A stretch of DNA of 42,655 nucleotides from Candidatus Peregrinibacteria bacterium (GCA_020851415.1 JADZCU010000015.1:1-42655); one strand, 5' to 3'. Positions 1-8,088 are shown, numbered from the stretch's first letter. Notes: generated from the letters alone by a model not told the origin. A program made the numbers and translations.

Positions 1-246
1 CGATCCAATCGAGTTTCGCATAAAAATATCAAATGGTTTCTGAATGTAACCTTTTTTCCCGCCCCACGTCAAACAAACTCCCCACCCACCCCACTTCAAG
101 CCGGGTTCCGCTTCAAAAATCAACGCCCCCGCAGATCCACTAACCGAACACACCGCATAATCCGTCAAACAATATTGCACCACATTTGCATTTTGCACAC
201 GAGCTGGGCGCAAGGATTTCGTTTTATATAAGCCATAAAGTCGCGA
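1..246 (-). pseudogene. Possible degenerate ORF running off the left edge
   Basis: On the minus strand one frame stays open from 246 to the window edge (82 codons), starting just after a TAA at 249-247. The translation is rich in Gly, Trp and Cys and has no obvious start codon at its beginning. The same frame upstream of the TAA is also open for about 28 codons, back to a TGA near 340, so this may be one longer coding sequence broken by stops. I do not recognise the product. It could equally be chance open sequence next to the broken HNH gene. No other gene is visible in 1-312. Confidence 0.25.
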
Positions 247-312
247 TTATTCCGCCACATTTGACAGTGCTTTTTCAGCTCGAATACTGGATTTTCGGCT
301 TTTGGATGCTAG

Positions 313-1296
313 AATTTCTATATTCAAAACTATTCATTTCCGATTATTACGACTGACCAAAAACTCTACGAACTCTGCAAAAAATACGGAGCACAAACTT
401 TATCTGCCCGTAGAAAATTCGCCGGACTTTTGCCTGAAGCGCTTAGGCGACGCCTCTATGAGAAAAAAGGATACAGTTCAATCTTTGAATTTGCAGCAAA
501 ATTGGCAGGCATGAGCCAAGAACAGGTGCGACTCGTTTTGAACCTTGAAAAAAGATTTGAAGATAAACCAGTACTCAAAAATATGTTGGTAAACGGTGAA
601 GTGAGCATCAATAAATTAGCTCGCATCGTCTCTGTTGCCACAATTGAAAACCAAAATGAAATTGCCAACAAAGTTAGTATTTTGCCCAAAAATGCACTCG
701 AAACTTGGATACGAGATGAAAAATTTGCGGGGCATACAGAAGAAGCAAAAACCGATTCTGAAAAATATCCACAAAATAAAAATTCGTACAATATGGAGAG
801 CAATTGCTCAAATACACAGCCAGCTACCATCAATTTCGAAAACGGCTCACAAAAGCCATTATTCGGCGCCGAAAGTCTGCCCGGGCAGACCGTAAATTTG
901 AACTTTGAAATTTCCTAAAATATCAAAAAAGAACTCAACGAACTCCACTCCAAAGGAATCGATGTGAACGAACTTTTACAAAAAATGTTGGAACAACGAA
1001 GGGAAAATATTATCCAAGAAAAAGAAAAAATATCACAAGAAATAGATCAAAAAACGAACGTGCCTACCCGCTACATTCCCATCCGCATCAAAAAAATCCT
1101 CCACCAAGAATATGGCACAAAATGCTCGATTCATACCTGCAAAAAACCTTCAAAACAAATCCATCACACCCAAAGATACAGCCTCTCTCAGAATCATGAC
1201 GCCAAATATTTGGCTCCCCTTTGCGTCGAACACCATATCATTGCTCACAGTATTGATATAAAATTTCATAGAGCAAGGCAAGTTACGACAAGTTAA
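313..1296 (+). pseudogene. HNH endonuclease family gene, interrupted by an in-frame stop
   Basis: A single reading frame runs from 313 (just after a TAG at 310-312) to the stop at 1294-1296. It is broken only by one TAA at 916-918; the parts 430-918 and 964-1296 are in the same phase and the 45 nt between them are open. The N-terminal part is helical and charged (LCKKYGAQTLSARRKFAGLL, then an EFAAKLAGMSQEQV region). The C-terminal part has an HNH-type fold signature: Cys-Cys pair KCSIHTC, IHHTQRYSLSQ, and LAPLCVEHH. There is no ATG before 430 although homology-like sequence starts near 343, so the start codon has probably also been lost. A 16-bp palindrome (875-890) encoding SLPGQT sits in the linker. 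Two separately translated halves cannot be excluded. Confidence 0.6.
875..890. repeat. 16-bp perfect palindrome, copy 1 (shared with lipA)
   Basis: GTCTGCCCGGGCAGAC is a perfect palindrome. With the three preceding A residues, the 19 bases 872-890 are identical to 8932-8950 inside lipA. In both places it is read in the same frame as Ser-Leu-Pro-Gly-Gln-Thr. No third copy was found in the window. Confidence 0.85.
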
Positions 1297-1365
1297 AATC
1301 AGCCACTCCCCCAATAAACATATACTATATACAGGCGCAGCCATACCCACTTTATACCCTATACC

Positions 1366-1382
1366 GGACAGCTACGCTGTCC
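1366..1382. repeat. Hairpin across the pduO stop codon
   Basis: GGACAGC and GCTGTCC (7 bp, 3-nt loop) form a perfect inverted repeat that overlaps the last codons and stop of the adenosyltransferase gene. No T-run follows on either strand, so it is not a standard intrinsic terminator. It could stabilise the mRNA end or be a small repeat remnant. Confidence 0.5.
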
Positions 1383-1911
1383 ACCTCTCCTCATCCACCC
1401 TCTTCAAAAAATTCGCATACCTCGCCATCACAAACAACAAATCCGATAACCGATTCAAAAACTGAACCGGCATTTCCCCAATATTTTCTTCCTTCGCCAA
1501 AACAACCACAGATCGTTCCGCCCTTCTGCACACAGTTCGCGCCACATGCAAATGCGCCGCCAATTCACAACCGCCCGGCAAAATAAAATTTTTCAACGGT
1601 GGCAACTTTTCATCCATCGCATCAATCCACTGCTCCATCTGCAAAACCAAAGTATCCGTCACGCGCGGCACATTATATTTTTCACCAACCGGCGTCGCCA
1701 AATCCGCCCCCAGCCGAAACAAACATTTCTGCACAATCATAAAAATTTCCCCAAGAAAAATATCCTCATTATGTATCCGGCAAACTCCCAAAACAGAATT
1801 CAACTCATCCACATTCCCATAAGCCTCAATACGCAAAGAGTCCTTCCGTACGCGCTTCCCGCCCATCAGTGAAGTCTCACCTTTATCCCCCAATTTTGTA
1901 TAAATCTTCAT
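1372..1911 (-). CDS. pduO: Cob(I)alamin adenosyltransferase, PduO type
   Basis: The 179-residue product has the family's features in order: the N-terminal ATP-binding segment YTKLGDKGETSLMGGKRV, the R.EAYGNVDELNSVLG block, LPGG followed by HVARTVCRRAERSVV near residue 125, and the C-terminal FLNRLSDLLFVMARYAN. Enzymes of this family transfer the adenosyl group of ATP to cob(I)alamin, making coenzyme B12 in the cytosol. The length is normal for a single-domain enzyme. No B12-dependent enzyme or corrinoid transporter is visible in this window, so the user of the cofactor is unknown. It lies downstream of yqeY on the same strand, separated by a terminator. Confidence 0.9.
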   Translation of the reverse strand: MKIYTKLGDKGETSLMGGKRVRKDSLRIEAYGNVDELNSVLGVCRIHNEDIFLGEIFMIVQKCLFRLGADLATPVGEKYNVPRVTDTLVLQMEQWIDAMDEKLPPLKNFILPGGCELAAHLHVARTVCRRAERSVVVLAKEENIGEMPVQFLNRLSDLLFVMARYANFLKRVDEERWTA

Positions 1912-1930
1912 AAAAAATCACAAAAACAAA

Positions 1931-1956
1931 ACCAGGTACATTGTAGTGCACCTGGT
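1931..1956 (-). terminator. Intrinsic terminator after yqeY
   Basis: ACCAGGT(G)CA pairs with TG(T)ACCTGGT. On the minus strand the stem is followed by TTTGTTTTTG. It lies 23 bp beyond the yqeY stop and separates yqeY from pduO. Confidence 0.75.
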
Positions 1957-1978
1957 AAAAATCACAAAGACTGGAGAA

Positions 1979-2425
1979 CTATTTCAGAAGCGAACCGACA
2001 ATCTTATTCACCATACCGCCGTCCGCCAAACCTTTCACTTTCGCCATCACCGGCCCCATAACTTTTCCAATGTCTGCCTTAGATGTCGCACCAGTTTCAT
2101 TCATAACCTCAAGAACTACTTGCTTCACTTCATCCTCACTCATTTGTGGAGGCATATAAGCTTCCAAAACCTTAATCTCAGCAGCCTCTTTATCAGCAAG
2201 ATCCATACGATTTCCACCCGTAAACTGTTCAACAGAATCTTTGCGGGATTTAATCTCCTTATTAATAATATTCAAAATATCCGCATCAGTCGCCTCTTTG
2301 CGATCGCCTGAAACCTCAAACTTCATAATTGCCGCTTTCACCATACGCAATACAGAAGTTCGAACTTCATCCTTAGCTTTCATTGATTCCATAAGATCCG
2401 CCTGCAATTGATTCTTAAGCGCCAT
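1979..2425 (-). CDS. yqeY: GatB/YqeY domain protein
   Basis: The 148-residue product matches the stand-alone YqeY family along its whole length: LKNQLQADLMESMKAKDEVR at the N-terminus, a central EIKSRKDSVEQF segment, YMPPQMSEDEV, and the C-terminal DIGKVMGPVMAKVKGLADGG block ending in the tail domain. The fold is that of the C-terminal domain of GatB, the amidotransferase subunit that binds tRNA. The role of stand-alone YqeY is not well defined; tRNA or translation-linked functions are proposed for the family. The gene has its own terminator at 1931-1956. Confidence 0.9.
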   Translation of the reverse strand: MALKNQLQADLMESMKAKDEVRTSVLRMVKAAIMKFEVSGDRKEATDADILNIINKEIKSRKDSVEQFTGGNRMDLADKEAAEIKVLEAYMPPQMSEDEVKQVVLEVMNETGATSKADIGKVMGPVMAKVKGLADGGMVNKIVGSLLK

Positions 2426-2524
2426 AAATTTTTCAGTTAATTAATATAGTAATCTTTTTATTATACCCCGCAAACAGCTTATTTACCAGCAGCCCTATCC
2501 TAAGTGTGAATTACGCTTTCCCTA

Positions 2525-2824
2525 TTACACATCGGACGGCGCCTCTTGAGTACCCATCTGAGTCTCCTGTGTACCCGCAGCTTCTTGAGTTGACTGCTGC
2601 GTCATACTTTCATCCACAGTAACAGTCACTTGAGCCTTCTGTTCTCCCGTAGTCACAGCTTTTTCCTGAAGCAGTTGAGCATCCATGGCTGTTTGATTTC
2701 GTTCCTCCGGTCCCGGGCTGTAAAAATAGTAAACAGCAAACGTCATGGCGTAGAACACCACAACAAAAACCAGAACCATTGCCAATGGTGAAGCAAAGAA
2801 ATTTTTCGAAGACGTGTCTTTCAT
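2525..2824 (-). CDS. Small single-pass membrane protein, unknown
   Basis: A 99-residue protein with a short cytoplasmic N-terminus (about 15 residues), one strong membrane segment (LAMVLVFVVVFYAMTFAVYY, about residues 14-33) and an extracytoplasmic tail rich in Gln, Thr and Glu, with no Cys. The tail looks disordered. I do not recognise a family. It is divergent from the metalloprotease gene at 2952, whose longest possible frame would overlap this start by 11 bp, so the two may share a promoter region. Confidence 0.6.
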   Translation of the reverse strand: MKDTSSKNFFASPLAMVLVFVVVFYAMTFAVYYFYSPGPEERNQTAMDAQLLQEKAVTTGEQKAQVTVTVDESMTQQSTQEAAGTQETQMGTQEAPSDV

Positions 2825-2951
2825 AAAAGAAACATTAAAACCGCAAGTATCATACTCTCACCGGGCCAAATATCGCAAACCCCCACCCCGCAAAGGCAAA
2901 ATTCTTGCAATCAATCAAAAACGCGATACCATAAACTCCCCTGTCCAAACT

Positions 2952-3725
2952 ATGAACCTTTTCTTCTTTTCAACAAAACCCCGCAACAAAAAAACAGGCG
3001 TCGCTAAGCGCCGCAACACCATTTCGCGTACCCAAAGAACAGTAGACCTGGGACAACAAGAAATCCCATACACCCTCACGCTCCGCCCCGGATCACGCAC
3101 CATTCGCCTCCATGTCGACCCCGACAAAGGTCTGGTCGTCAGTGCCCCCACGCGCGCCCCCATTCACGCCATCGAAAGCTTCATCATCCAAAAAAAATTC
3201 TGGATAACCAGACATTTGGAAGAATCAAAAAAAATCATCCAGCGAAAACAAATCCCCAACGGCACCGCCGCAACAATCCTCGGCGAATCCAAAGTAGTCA
3301 TCGTAAAAGAGCACCAACTGAAGCGCCCATACATTGCAGAAAAGCCACAAGAAATAATTGTCTACGCACCGCAAAATCAGACCATCATCAAAAAAACTCT
3401 CGAAAACTATTTACGAAAAAAATTCAAAGTCCACCTCACCAAACGCCTCAAAGAAATCAGCAATATCATGGGTACCCATTACGGCACCGTCACCATCCGC
3501 GCCCAAAAATCCCGCTGGGGCAGCTGCTCGTACCGCAACAATCTCAACTTCAACTGGAAACTCATCTTCTTCCCGCTCCAGGTAATAGACTACGTCATCA
3601 TGCACGAACTCACCCACACCGTGCACCACAACCACTCCGAAAAATTCTACGATCTCCTGTCGCACTATTGTCCGGACTATAAAGCCCTGCGCAAATCACT
3701 CCACAACGCAAAAACGCTTTTCTAA
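2952..3725 (+). CDS. YgjP-like (DUF45/M48-type) zinc metalloprotease
   Basis: The C-terminal half carries the zinc signature HELTHTVHHNHSEKFYDLL (HExxH followed by a third His). Before it comes the family's WGSCSYRNNLNFNWKLIFFP block, and the N-terminal part is an RLHVDPDKGLVVSAP-type beta domain. This is the layout of YgjP/SprT-like proteases. I chose the ATG at 2952 (258 residues); the frame is open back to a GTG at 2814, but that would run into the divergent gene and add 46 unlike residues. Substrates are unknown. The protein is probably cytoplasmic, with no signal peptide. Confidence 0.8.
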   Translation: MNLFFFSTKPRNKKTGVAKRRNTISRTQRTVDLGQQEIPYTLTLRPGSRTIRLHVDPDKGLVVSAPTRAPIHAIESFIIQKKFWITRHLEESKKIIQRKQIPNGTAATILGESKVVIVKEHQLKRPYIAEKPQEIIVYAPQNQTIIKKTLENYLRKKFKVHLTKRLKEISNIMGTHYGTVTIRAQKSRWGSCSYRNNLNFNWKLIFFPLQVIDYVIMHELTHTVHHNHSEKFYDLLSHYCPDYKALRKSLHNAKTLF

Positions 3726-3739
3726 GGTAAAAACAAACC

Positions 3740-3768
3740 CTTTGGCAAAAAGCAGAATATGTTAAAAT
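3740..3768 (+). promoter_or_regulatory. Probable promoter of the thioredoxin-like gene
   Basis: TTGGCA followed by about 15-16 bp and TTAAAAT lies some 30 bp before the ATG at 3800. The -35 box and the spacing are only approximate, and no Shine-Dalgarno sequence follows. Confidence 0.4.
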
Positions 3769-3799
3769 GATAACCAATAATCATTAACCTTTCACACCC

Positions 3800-4078
3800 A
3801 TGGCAACCCCAGTCACCAACCACCTCCTCATGTTCGGCGGAACAGAATGCACACACTGCCACGAAATGGACCCGTTTGTAGAACAGCTCAAAAAAGAAGA
3901 AGGAATTGAAATCCAATATTTCGAAACCTGGCACGACGAAGACAACGCCAAACTCCTCGAAGAACTAGACAAAGGCCGCTGCGGCGGAGTCCCATTCTTC
4001 TACAACACCAAGACAGAAAAATTCATCTGCGGCTCCTGCGACTACGAAACCCTCAAAGCCTGGGCTAAGGGTGCGTAA
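3800..4078 (+). CDS. Small thioredoxin/glutaredoxin-like protein
   Basis: A 92-residue protein with an N-terminal beta strand (HLLMFGG) followed by the redox motif Cys-Thr-His-Cys at about residues 17-20, and a GVPFFYN segment near residue 64 that resembles the cis-Pro loop of thioredoxin folds. A second CxxxC-like pair (FICGSCDY) sits near the C-terminus and is atypical. The size fits a minimal thioredoxin or glutaredoxin fold. It may act as a thiol-disulfide reductase in the cytosol; the electron donor is unknown. It is monocistronic and ends in a terminator. Confidence 0.65.
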   Translation: MATPVTNHLLMFGGTECTHCHEMDPFVEQLKKEEGIEIQYFETWHDEDNAKLLEELDKGRCGGVPFFYNTKTEKFICGSCDYETLKAWAKGA

Positions 4079-4098
4079 AAATTCAACAAGAAATTTTC

Positions 4099-4129
4099 AA
4101 AAAGCCCCTTCATCAAATGGGACTTTTTT
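4099..4129 (+). terminator. Intrinsic terminator after the thioredoxin-like gene
   Basis: AAAAAG-CCCC pairs with GGG-CTTTTT (one internal mismatch, 10-nt loop), ending in six T residues 20 bp after the stop. Confidence 0.65.
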
Positions 4130-4248
4130 GTACAAAAAACAATACATAGAAAGCGAACGCAGGAACCACCTGGCAGTTGCAGAAAAGTAAAGCTGGCTTA
4201 AAAAGATCGAGCTTTCCGCTTTCCTGTCATTTTTCACACCTCCATCTT

Positions 4249-4542
4249 TCACACAAATCGTATCTTGAGTTTCTTGCCACACACATCAGCAAGTTTCATC
4301 AGAGTCCCAATAGTTAAATTTTGTGATCCCTGCTCGATTCTGGCCACAACGCTTTGACTGACCTTCATTTTTTGTGCAAGCTCTTTTTGAGTCATTTTAG
4401 CTTTGTGGCGCATTTCGGTTATGGCGTAGGCTGCCTCTAGCCTTTCACGGGCTTTTTCAGCTCCAGCTCGAAATTCCGGATCTTGCATTTCTTTTTCATA
4501 ATCTTCATGCCAACTTGTGTAAGGAACTCTTTTTTTCTTCAT
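4249..4542 (-). CDS. XRE-type HTH antitoxin, HigA-like
   Basis: The 97-residue product has an N-terminal helical extension (YEKEMQDPEFRAGAEKARER) and a Cro/C1-type helix-turn-helix at about residues 50-90 (MTQKELAQKMKVSQSVVARIEQ, then GSQNLTIGTLMKLADVCG). This is the layout of HigA-type antitoxins. Its ATG overlaps the stop of the short frame 4539-4661 as ATGA, the usual coupling of a HigB-HigA pair. The toxin in front is only a remnant, so this looks like an orphan antitoxin or regulator. Confidence 0.8.
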   Translation of the reverse strand: MKKKRVPYTSWHEDYEKEMQDPEFRAGAEKARERLEAAYAITEMRHKAKMTQKELAQKMKVSQSVVARIEQGSQNLTIGTLMKLADVCGKKLKIRFV

Positions 4543-4661
4543 ATGGTTTGAGATAAGTAATCGAGATAATAATTATAGGCTTTCTTAATTTCAGTTCGGG
4601 GTGTTTTATTAGTCTTTGAGCGGAATTCGCCCTGAAGCGCGTTGATAATAAACCACTTCAT
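4539..4661 (-). pseudogene. C-terminal remnant of a gp49-like HigB toxin (40 residues)
   Basis: A 40-codon frame in front of the HigA-like gene. Its sequence (GEFRSKTNKTPRTEIKKAY, then a DYLS end) resembles the C-terminal end of gp49-like HigB toxins, where a KKTxKTPxxEI stretch is typical; the catalytic N-terminal two thirds are missing. The frame has a TAA eight codons upstream of the ATG. The promoter at 4668-4696 puts the predicted transcription start on the A of this ATG, so the mRNA could be leaderless. The family assignment rests on a short match. Confidence 0.5.
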
Positions 4662-4667
4662 AATTCG

Positions 4668-4696
4668 AGTATAGCATATAAGTTATATTTCTTCAA
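4668..4696 (-). promoter_or_regulatory. Promoter of the HigB-remnant/HigA operon
   Basis: On the minus strand TTGAAG (4696-4691), a 17-bp spacer and TATACT (4673-4668) form a near-consensus promoter. The expected start lies about seven bases on, at the ATG (4661). Confidence 0.7.
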
Positions 4697-4804
4697 ATTC
4701 AAATAGACGATCACCAAACTAGCGAATCGTTATGAAGGACTTCTAAATTTATAATGAGAAATCAACATTAGCCTCATCCTCCTGGCAAAACCCAGACATA
4801 TATC

Positions 4805-5854
4805 TTATTGCAAAATTACATCCAAAAACGTCAGCACTGCACTTCTCCCCAAATCCCGCGCCGTGATGTCCGCATTCGTCCAGTCAGGACTGTCCTCCTT
4901 GGCTCTGTCAAAGCCATGTTGAGCTGCAGGATAAATAGTCATGTTGATCTGATTGCCGGTCTCCGCGGACGCGCCGAGTGTCTGTGCGCGTGCCACCAGA
5001 TTCACGCATTTAGGTGTTGGTGGAGTAGTCATGTCATTTTCAGCGGCAAGAATTTGTACGGGGGCGTAAGGCAAATAAGTTCCCAATTTCACTTTCGCAG
5101 CATCGCTATAATCCGTTCCATAATGCGCGCGCAACCCGCAACCCGGGTACTCAACAACTGCTCCAACAAATTTCGTCCCATCCACTGGATTTGCCGGATT
5201 CCCATTTTTTGCCATAGAAGAGAGAGCAGCACTCGCGCCATTGGACCAGCCCATTAAAGCGATTTTGTCACCATTCACATATGCCTGGTCTTCAAGATAA
5301 GAAAGCCCCGCATACGCATCAAGTGGACGAACGGTTGCTTCATTCAAAATTGTTCCGTCTCCACAAACAGTAGAAATATTGCGGGTAGTAAAACTATCAA
5401 CAAATATCACCACATACCCTTCTGCCGACAAAAGATTTCCCCAATAAGTAAACTCAGAACCAATACCTCCATTTGTTCCAGTCATAAGGCCGGAACAGCC
5501 ATGAAGCACAACCACTGCAGAAAAAGGACCATTACCAACCGGCTTATAAACATAAGCATTTAAGGCTTGTCCCTGAGCATTTGTAATACTAATCGGTTTT
5601 GCGGTAAGGGCTGGCAAAACCGCGTCAGTCGCACTTGGTTTGATACCAGATATATCAAGCGCAGGCACCTGATTCAGTTTTTGTGTACTCATCAAAACAG
5701 GACGAAATTTAAAATATCCCTGCAAAAAAGTACCGGAACCCGCCTGACTCATAACAACCACAACCAGCAGAAGAAAAACTATAAAAGCCGGATGAACAAA
5801 ATGATGAAAACGCTGTTTAATCGATTTTTTATTTTTTAAATTTTTCACAAACAA
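4805..5854 (-). CDS. Membrane-anchored dienelactone-hydrolase-like alpha/beta hydrolase
   Basis: A 349-residue protein. Residues 1-22 are basic and 23-38 hydrophobic (AFIVFLLLVVVVM), a signal anchor placing the enzyme outside the membrane. The hydrolase domain (about 90-345) has an oxyanion-loop LHGCSGLM, the nucleophile motif GWSNG with Ser204, a candidate acid at Asp274 (AAENDMT) and His313 (AAQHGFD). The order Ser-Asp-His and the spacing fit the dienelactone hydrolase family, although that family often uses Cys. It is an extracellular esterase-like enzyme of unknown substrate. It follows the subtilase gene by 6 bp on the same strand, so the two are probably co-transcribed. Confidence 0.8.
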   Translation of the reverse strand: MFVKNLKNKKSIKQRFHHFVHPAFIVFLLLVVVVMSQAGSGTFLQGYFKFRPVLMSTQKLNQVPALDISGIKPSATDAVLPALTAKPISITNAQGQALNAYVYKPVGNGPFSAVVVLHGCSGLMTGTNGGIGSEFTYWGNLLSAEGYVVIFVDSFTTRNISTVCGDGTILNEATVRPLDAYAGLSYLEDQAYVNGDKIALMGWSNGASAALSSMAKNGNPANPVDGTKFVGAVVEYPGCGLRAHYGTDYSDAAKVKLGTYLPYAPVQILAAENDMTTPPTPKCVNLVARAQTLGASAETGNQINMTIYPAAQHGFDRAKEDSPDWTNADITARDLGRSAVLTFLDVILQ

Positions 5855-5860
5855 TGCTCA

Positions 5861-7048
5861 TTACAAGGAAGAAATGAAACTCATACCCTTGAGTGAACCC
5901 TTTTCAATCGGCTTGGAATAAAGATCAAGAAAACCGGCTAAGCGCTCCTGAAAGGCTTCCGCTCCGTTTGAATTTTTTTGCAAATAATCCACAAATTTGG
6001 CGGTAACCATAGCCGTAGCTTGTGACGTTCCGCTCATCCGCTGATATTTCTGTCCCGGTGCCGCAGAATAAATATTATTTCCATAAGCAGCCACATCTAC
6101 CCAGTCGCCAAAATTCGATTTTGGTAATTTGTTTCCATAAACATCGGTCGCAGCAACCGCGATCACATCATCATAATGCGCCGGATAAAAAGGAGCTGAA
6201 CTGTTTTTGTTTCCCGCTGCGGCGATAAAAGTCACACCTTCTTTATCCAAATCATCCAATACATCTTGGAGTGCCGCAGACCCTTTGGAAAAACCAAAAC
6301 TCATATTCACAACCTCAACTTTATCATCCATTGCCCTTTGCAGAGCCTTCAAAACATCCGACAATCGTCCGCCATTCTTCCCAACCACTTTATAAGGAAC
6401 AATCTCCACGTTTGAACTGTTCAGAGAAATAATGCCGGCAATATGCGTTCCATGACCAATATCATCAGACAAATCAGAGTTTTCATCTACAGTATTCCAT
6501 CCGGATTGCAATGAAGTGTGAGCAAACACCGCATGATCCTTATCTATCCCGCTATCAAGCACCGCAACGCGCACAGTTTTAGCAGGCGCGACTGCCTGAG
6601 TTGCAGGCTCGGGCAAGACATTTTGCTCATAAGATTCCCCCTCCAGCTCAACATCCTGATCCAGCTCCACAGTGTTAAATTCCGGAATAGCTTCTACATA
6701 TTTATCCGCAAGAATCTCCATTTCTTCATCGGATAACGGAACATATGGCTCAAGAACCAGAATGGCATCAGAACCAACAGAATCATCCAGAGTAGCAATA
6801 AAGCCCTTATAAGTCGGCTTTTTTATCTCACCAAAAACATCTGCAAATATCACTTTTGTTGAATTTTTTGTATCCGAAGTAATGAATTCAGTCCCAAAAT
6901 CCAGCTGGTCGTTCAACGAGGCCACCCGCTTCAGGACATTTTCCAGCCTTTGGTTTTCCCTTGGAAGCAGATCATGAACCGCCACTGTCCCTACAATTGT
7001 AGCAATCAGCAGGCCAAAAAGTCGCAAAAAGTGCTTTTTATTTGTCAT
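5861..7048 (-). CDS. Secreted subtilisin-like serine protease (S8)
   Basis: The 395-residue product has an N-terminal membrane segment (about residues 8-24), a propeptide-like region to about 155, then the S8 catalytic domain: Asp165 in VAVLDSGID, His199 in GHGTHIAG, oxyanion Asn280 in AAAGN, and Ser342 in SGTSQATA. All catalytic residues are present. The region 86-130 resembles an inhibitor-type prodomain. It is expected to be exported and autoprocessed. It is the first gene of a likely two-gene unit with the hydrolase at 4805, suggesting a secreted degradative pair. Confidence 0.9.
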   Translation of the reverse strand: MTNKKHFLRLFGLLIATIVGTVAVHDLLPRENQRLENVLKRVASLNDQLDFGTEFITSDTKNSTKVIFADVFGEIKKPTYKGFIATLDDSVGSDAILVLEPYVPLSDEEMEILADKYVEAIPEFNTVELDQDVELEGESYEQNVLPEPATQAVAPAKTVRVAVLDSGIDKDHAVFAHTSLQSGWNTVDENSDLSDDIGHGTHIAGIISLNSSNVEIVPYKVVGKNGGRLSDVLKALQRAMDDKVEVVNMSFGFSKGSAALQDVLDDLDKEGVTFIAAAGNKNSSAPFYPAHYDDVIAVAATDVYGNKLPKSNFGDWVDVAAYGNNIYSAAPGQKYQRMSGTSQATAMVTAKFVDYLQKNSNGAEAFQERLAGFLDLYSKPIEKGSLKGMSFISSL

Positions 7049-7147
7049 ATTTGGGGAATTAAACTATCCAACAATTATAGCATTTATCAAGTCAAAAAGC
7101 CATAGAACCCACTTTGCCAAAATTAGGGGTCGGGAAATATGCAAAAA

Positions 7148-7176
7148 TTGACTTGCATATATGGCAAAAATATGAC
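7148..7176 (+). promoter_or_regulatory. Promoter of the PKD-domain gene
   Basis: TTGACT (7148-7153), a 17-bp spacer and TATGAC (7171-7176). The expected start near 7183 leaves a leader of about 79 nt containing a short GGTTA/TAACC inverted repeat. Confidence 0.55.
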
Positions 7177-7261
7177 TATCTTCTGCGGGACTGCAGGTTA
7201 TCGATAGACAGTGACGTAACCCCAGTTTATCCCTCTACATTCTATATTTATTTAACACTTT

Positions 7262-8032
7262 ATGAACTTTAAATCTCTCAGAGTTGCTCTGGCAATTCTG
7301 AGAGATTTACCGCAGCAATTAGCATTTGCAGCACCTAACACACCATTCTATACAATTTCGATCGATAGTACTGCATTTAGTGGTCCAGGTGGTCTTACGG
7401 TAGATATTTCTGGAACCGGTAATGCTAATCCCTATGCAGGTCAGATAAGTCAGCATGACGTAGAGGTAAACTGGGGTGATGGAACAGCGGTTGATCCAGA
7501 CTCAGACAATTATACTTTTGCAGATCCGACTCCAGCTCCTGATAAAACAAATGACTTTACTGGAACATGGACGAATACTCACACCTATGCACAACCAGGT
7601 ACATATGAAATTAAAGTAAAGCTGTATCATAAAAACAGCCCAGGGGCTGAGGCCTCAGAAGATATAGAAATCATTGATGTTGGAACTGGTAACCTTACAG
7701 TAGTAAAAGTAGTAAATGGCGGAACAGCAGTCGTATCAGACTTCCCTCTTTTCATCGATCAAACATTAGTAACATCAGGTTCAACCACAGCCTTGGTTCC
7801 TGGAACATACACAGTATCAGAAACAACGAACGCTGATTATGTAGGTACATTCAGCGGTGACTGTGACGCAACAGGAGCTGTAACCATCGCAGAAGGTGAT
7901 AATAAAACCTGCACTCTCACCAACGACTTCGGTCCAGTAGCAGGCTTCGTAGTAGACTTCGGAGACAAAACATCAGGACTCAAGAGAAACAAAGCTGCAG
8001 AAGTAATTTTCAATGCAGTACACCAGAACTAA
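7262..8032 (+). CDS. Secreted PKD-domain surface protein
   Basis: A 256-residue protein. The first 24 residues end in a signal-peptidase-like AFAAP, but the hydrophobic core is interrupted by RDLPQQ. Residues about 30-145 form a PKD-type beta sandwich (VNWGDGT, then HTYAQPGTYEIKVK). Residues 146-225 resemble a prealbumin/SpaA-like repeat (NLTVVKVVNGG, PGTYTVSET, TCTLTND) with two Cys. The C-terminus is short and basic. This looks like a cell-surface adhesive or structural protein; its partner is unknown. A 12-bp inverted repeat lies in the signal-peptide codons. Confidence 0.75.
   Translation: MNFKSLRVALAILRDLPQQLAFAAPNTPFYTISIDSTAFSGPGGLTVDISGTGNANPYAGQISQHDVEVNWGDGTAVDPDSDNYTFADPTPAPDKTNDFTGTWTNTHTYAQPGTYEIKVKLYHKNSPGAEASEDIEIIDVGTGNLTVVKVVNGGTAVVSDFPLFIDQTLVTSGSTTALVPGTYTVSETTNADYVGTFSGDCDATGAVTIAEGDNKTCTLTNDFGPVAGFVVDFGDKTSGLKRNKAAEVIFNAVHQN
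7271..7308 (+). repeat. Perfect 12-bp inverted repeat in the signal-peptide codons
   Basis: AAATCTCTCAGA (7271-7282) and TCTGAGAGATTT (7297-7308) are exact reverse complements with a 14-nt loop, starting nine bases after the A of the ATG at 7262. As RNA it would fold beside the start codon; as DNA it could be a regulator site or an insertion. Confidence 0.8.
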
Positions 8033-8059
8033 AGAGTAAAAAATCTATCAAACGAAAAT

Positions 8060-8088
8060 GCCCGGACAACACTGTGCCGGGCGTTTTT
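8060..8088 (+). terminator. Intrinsic terminator after the PKD-domain gene
   Basis: GCCCGG (8060-8065) and CCGGGC (8077-8082) form the stem, with an 11-nt loop, followed by GTTTTT. Confidence 0.85.
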
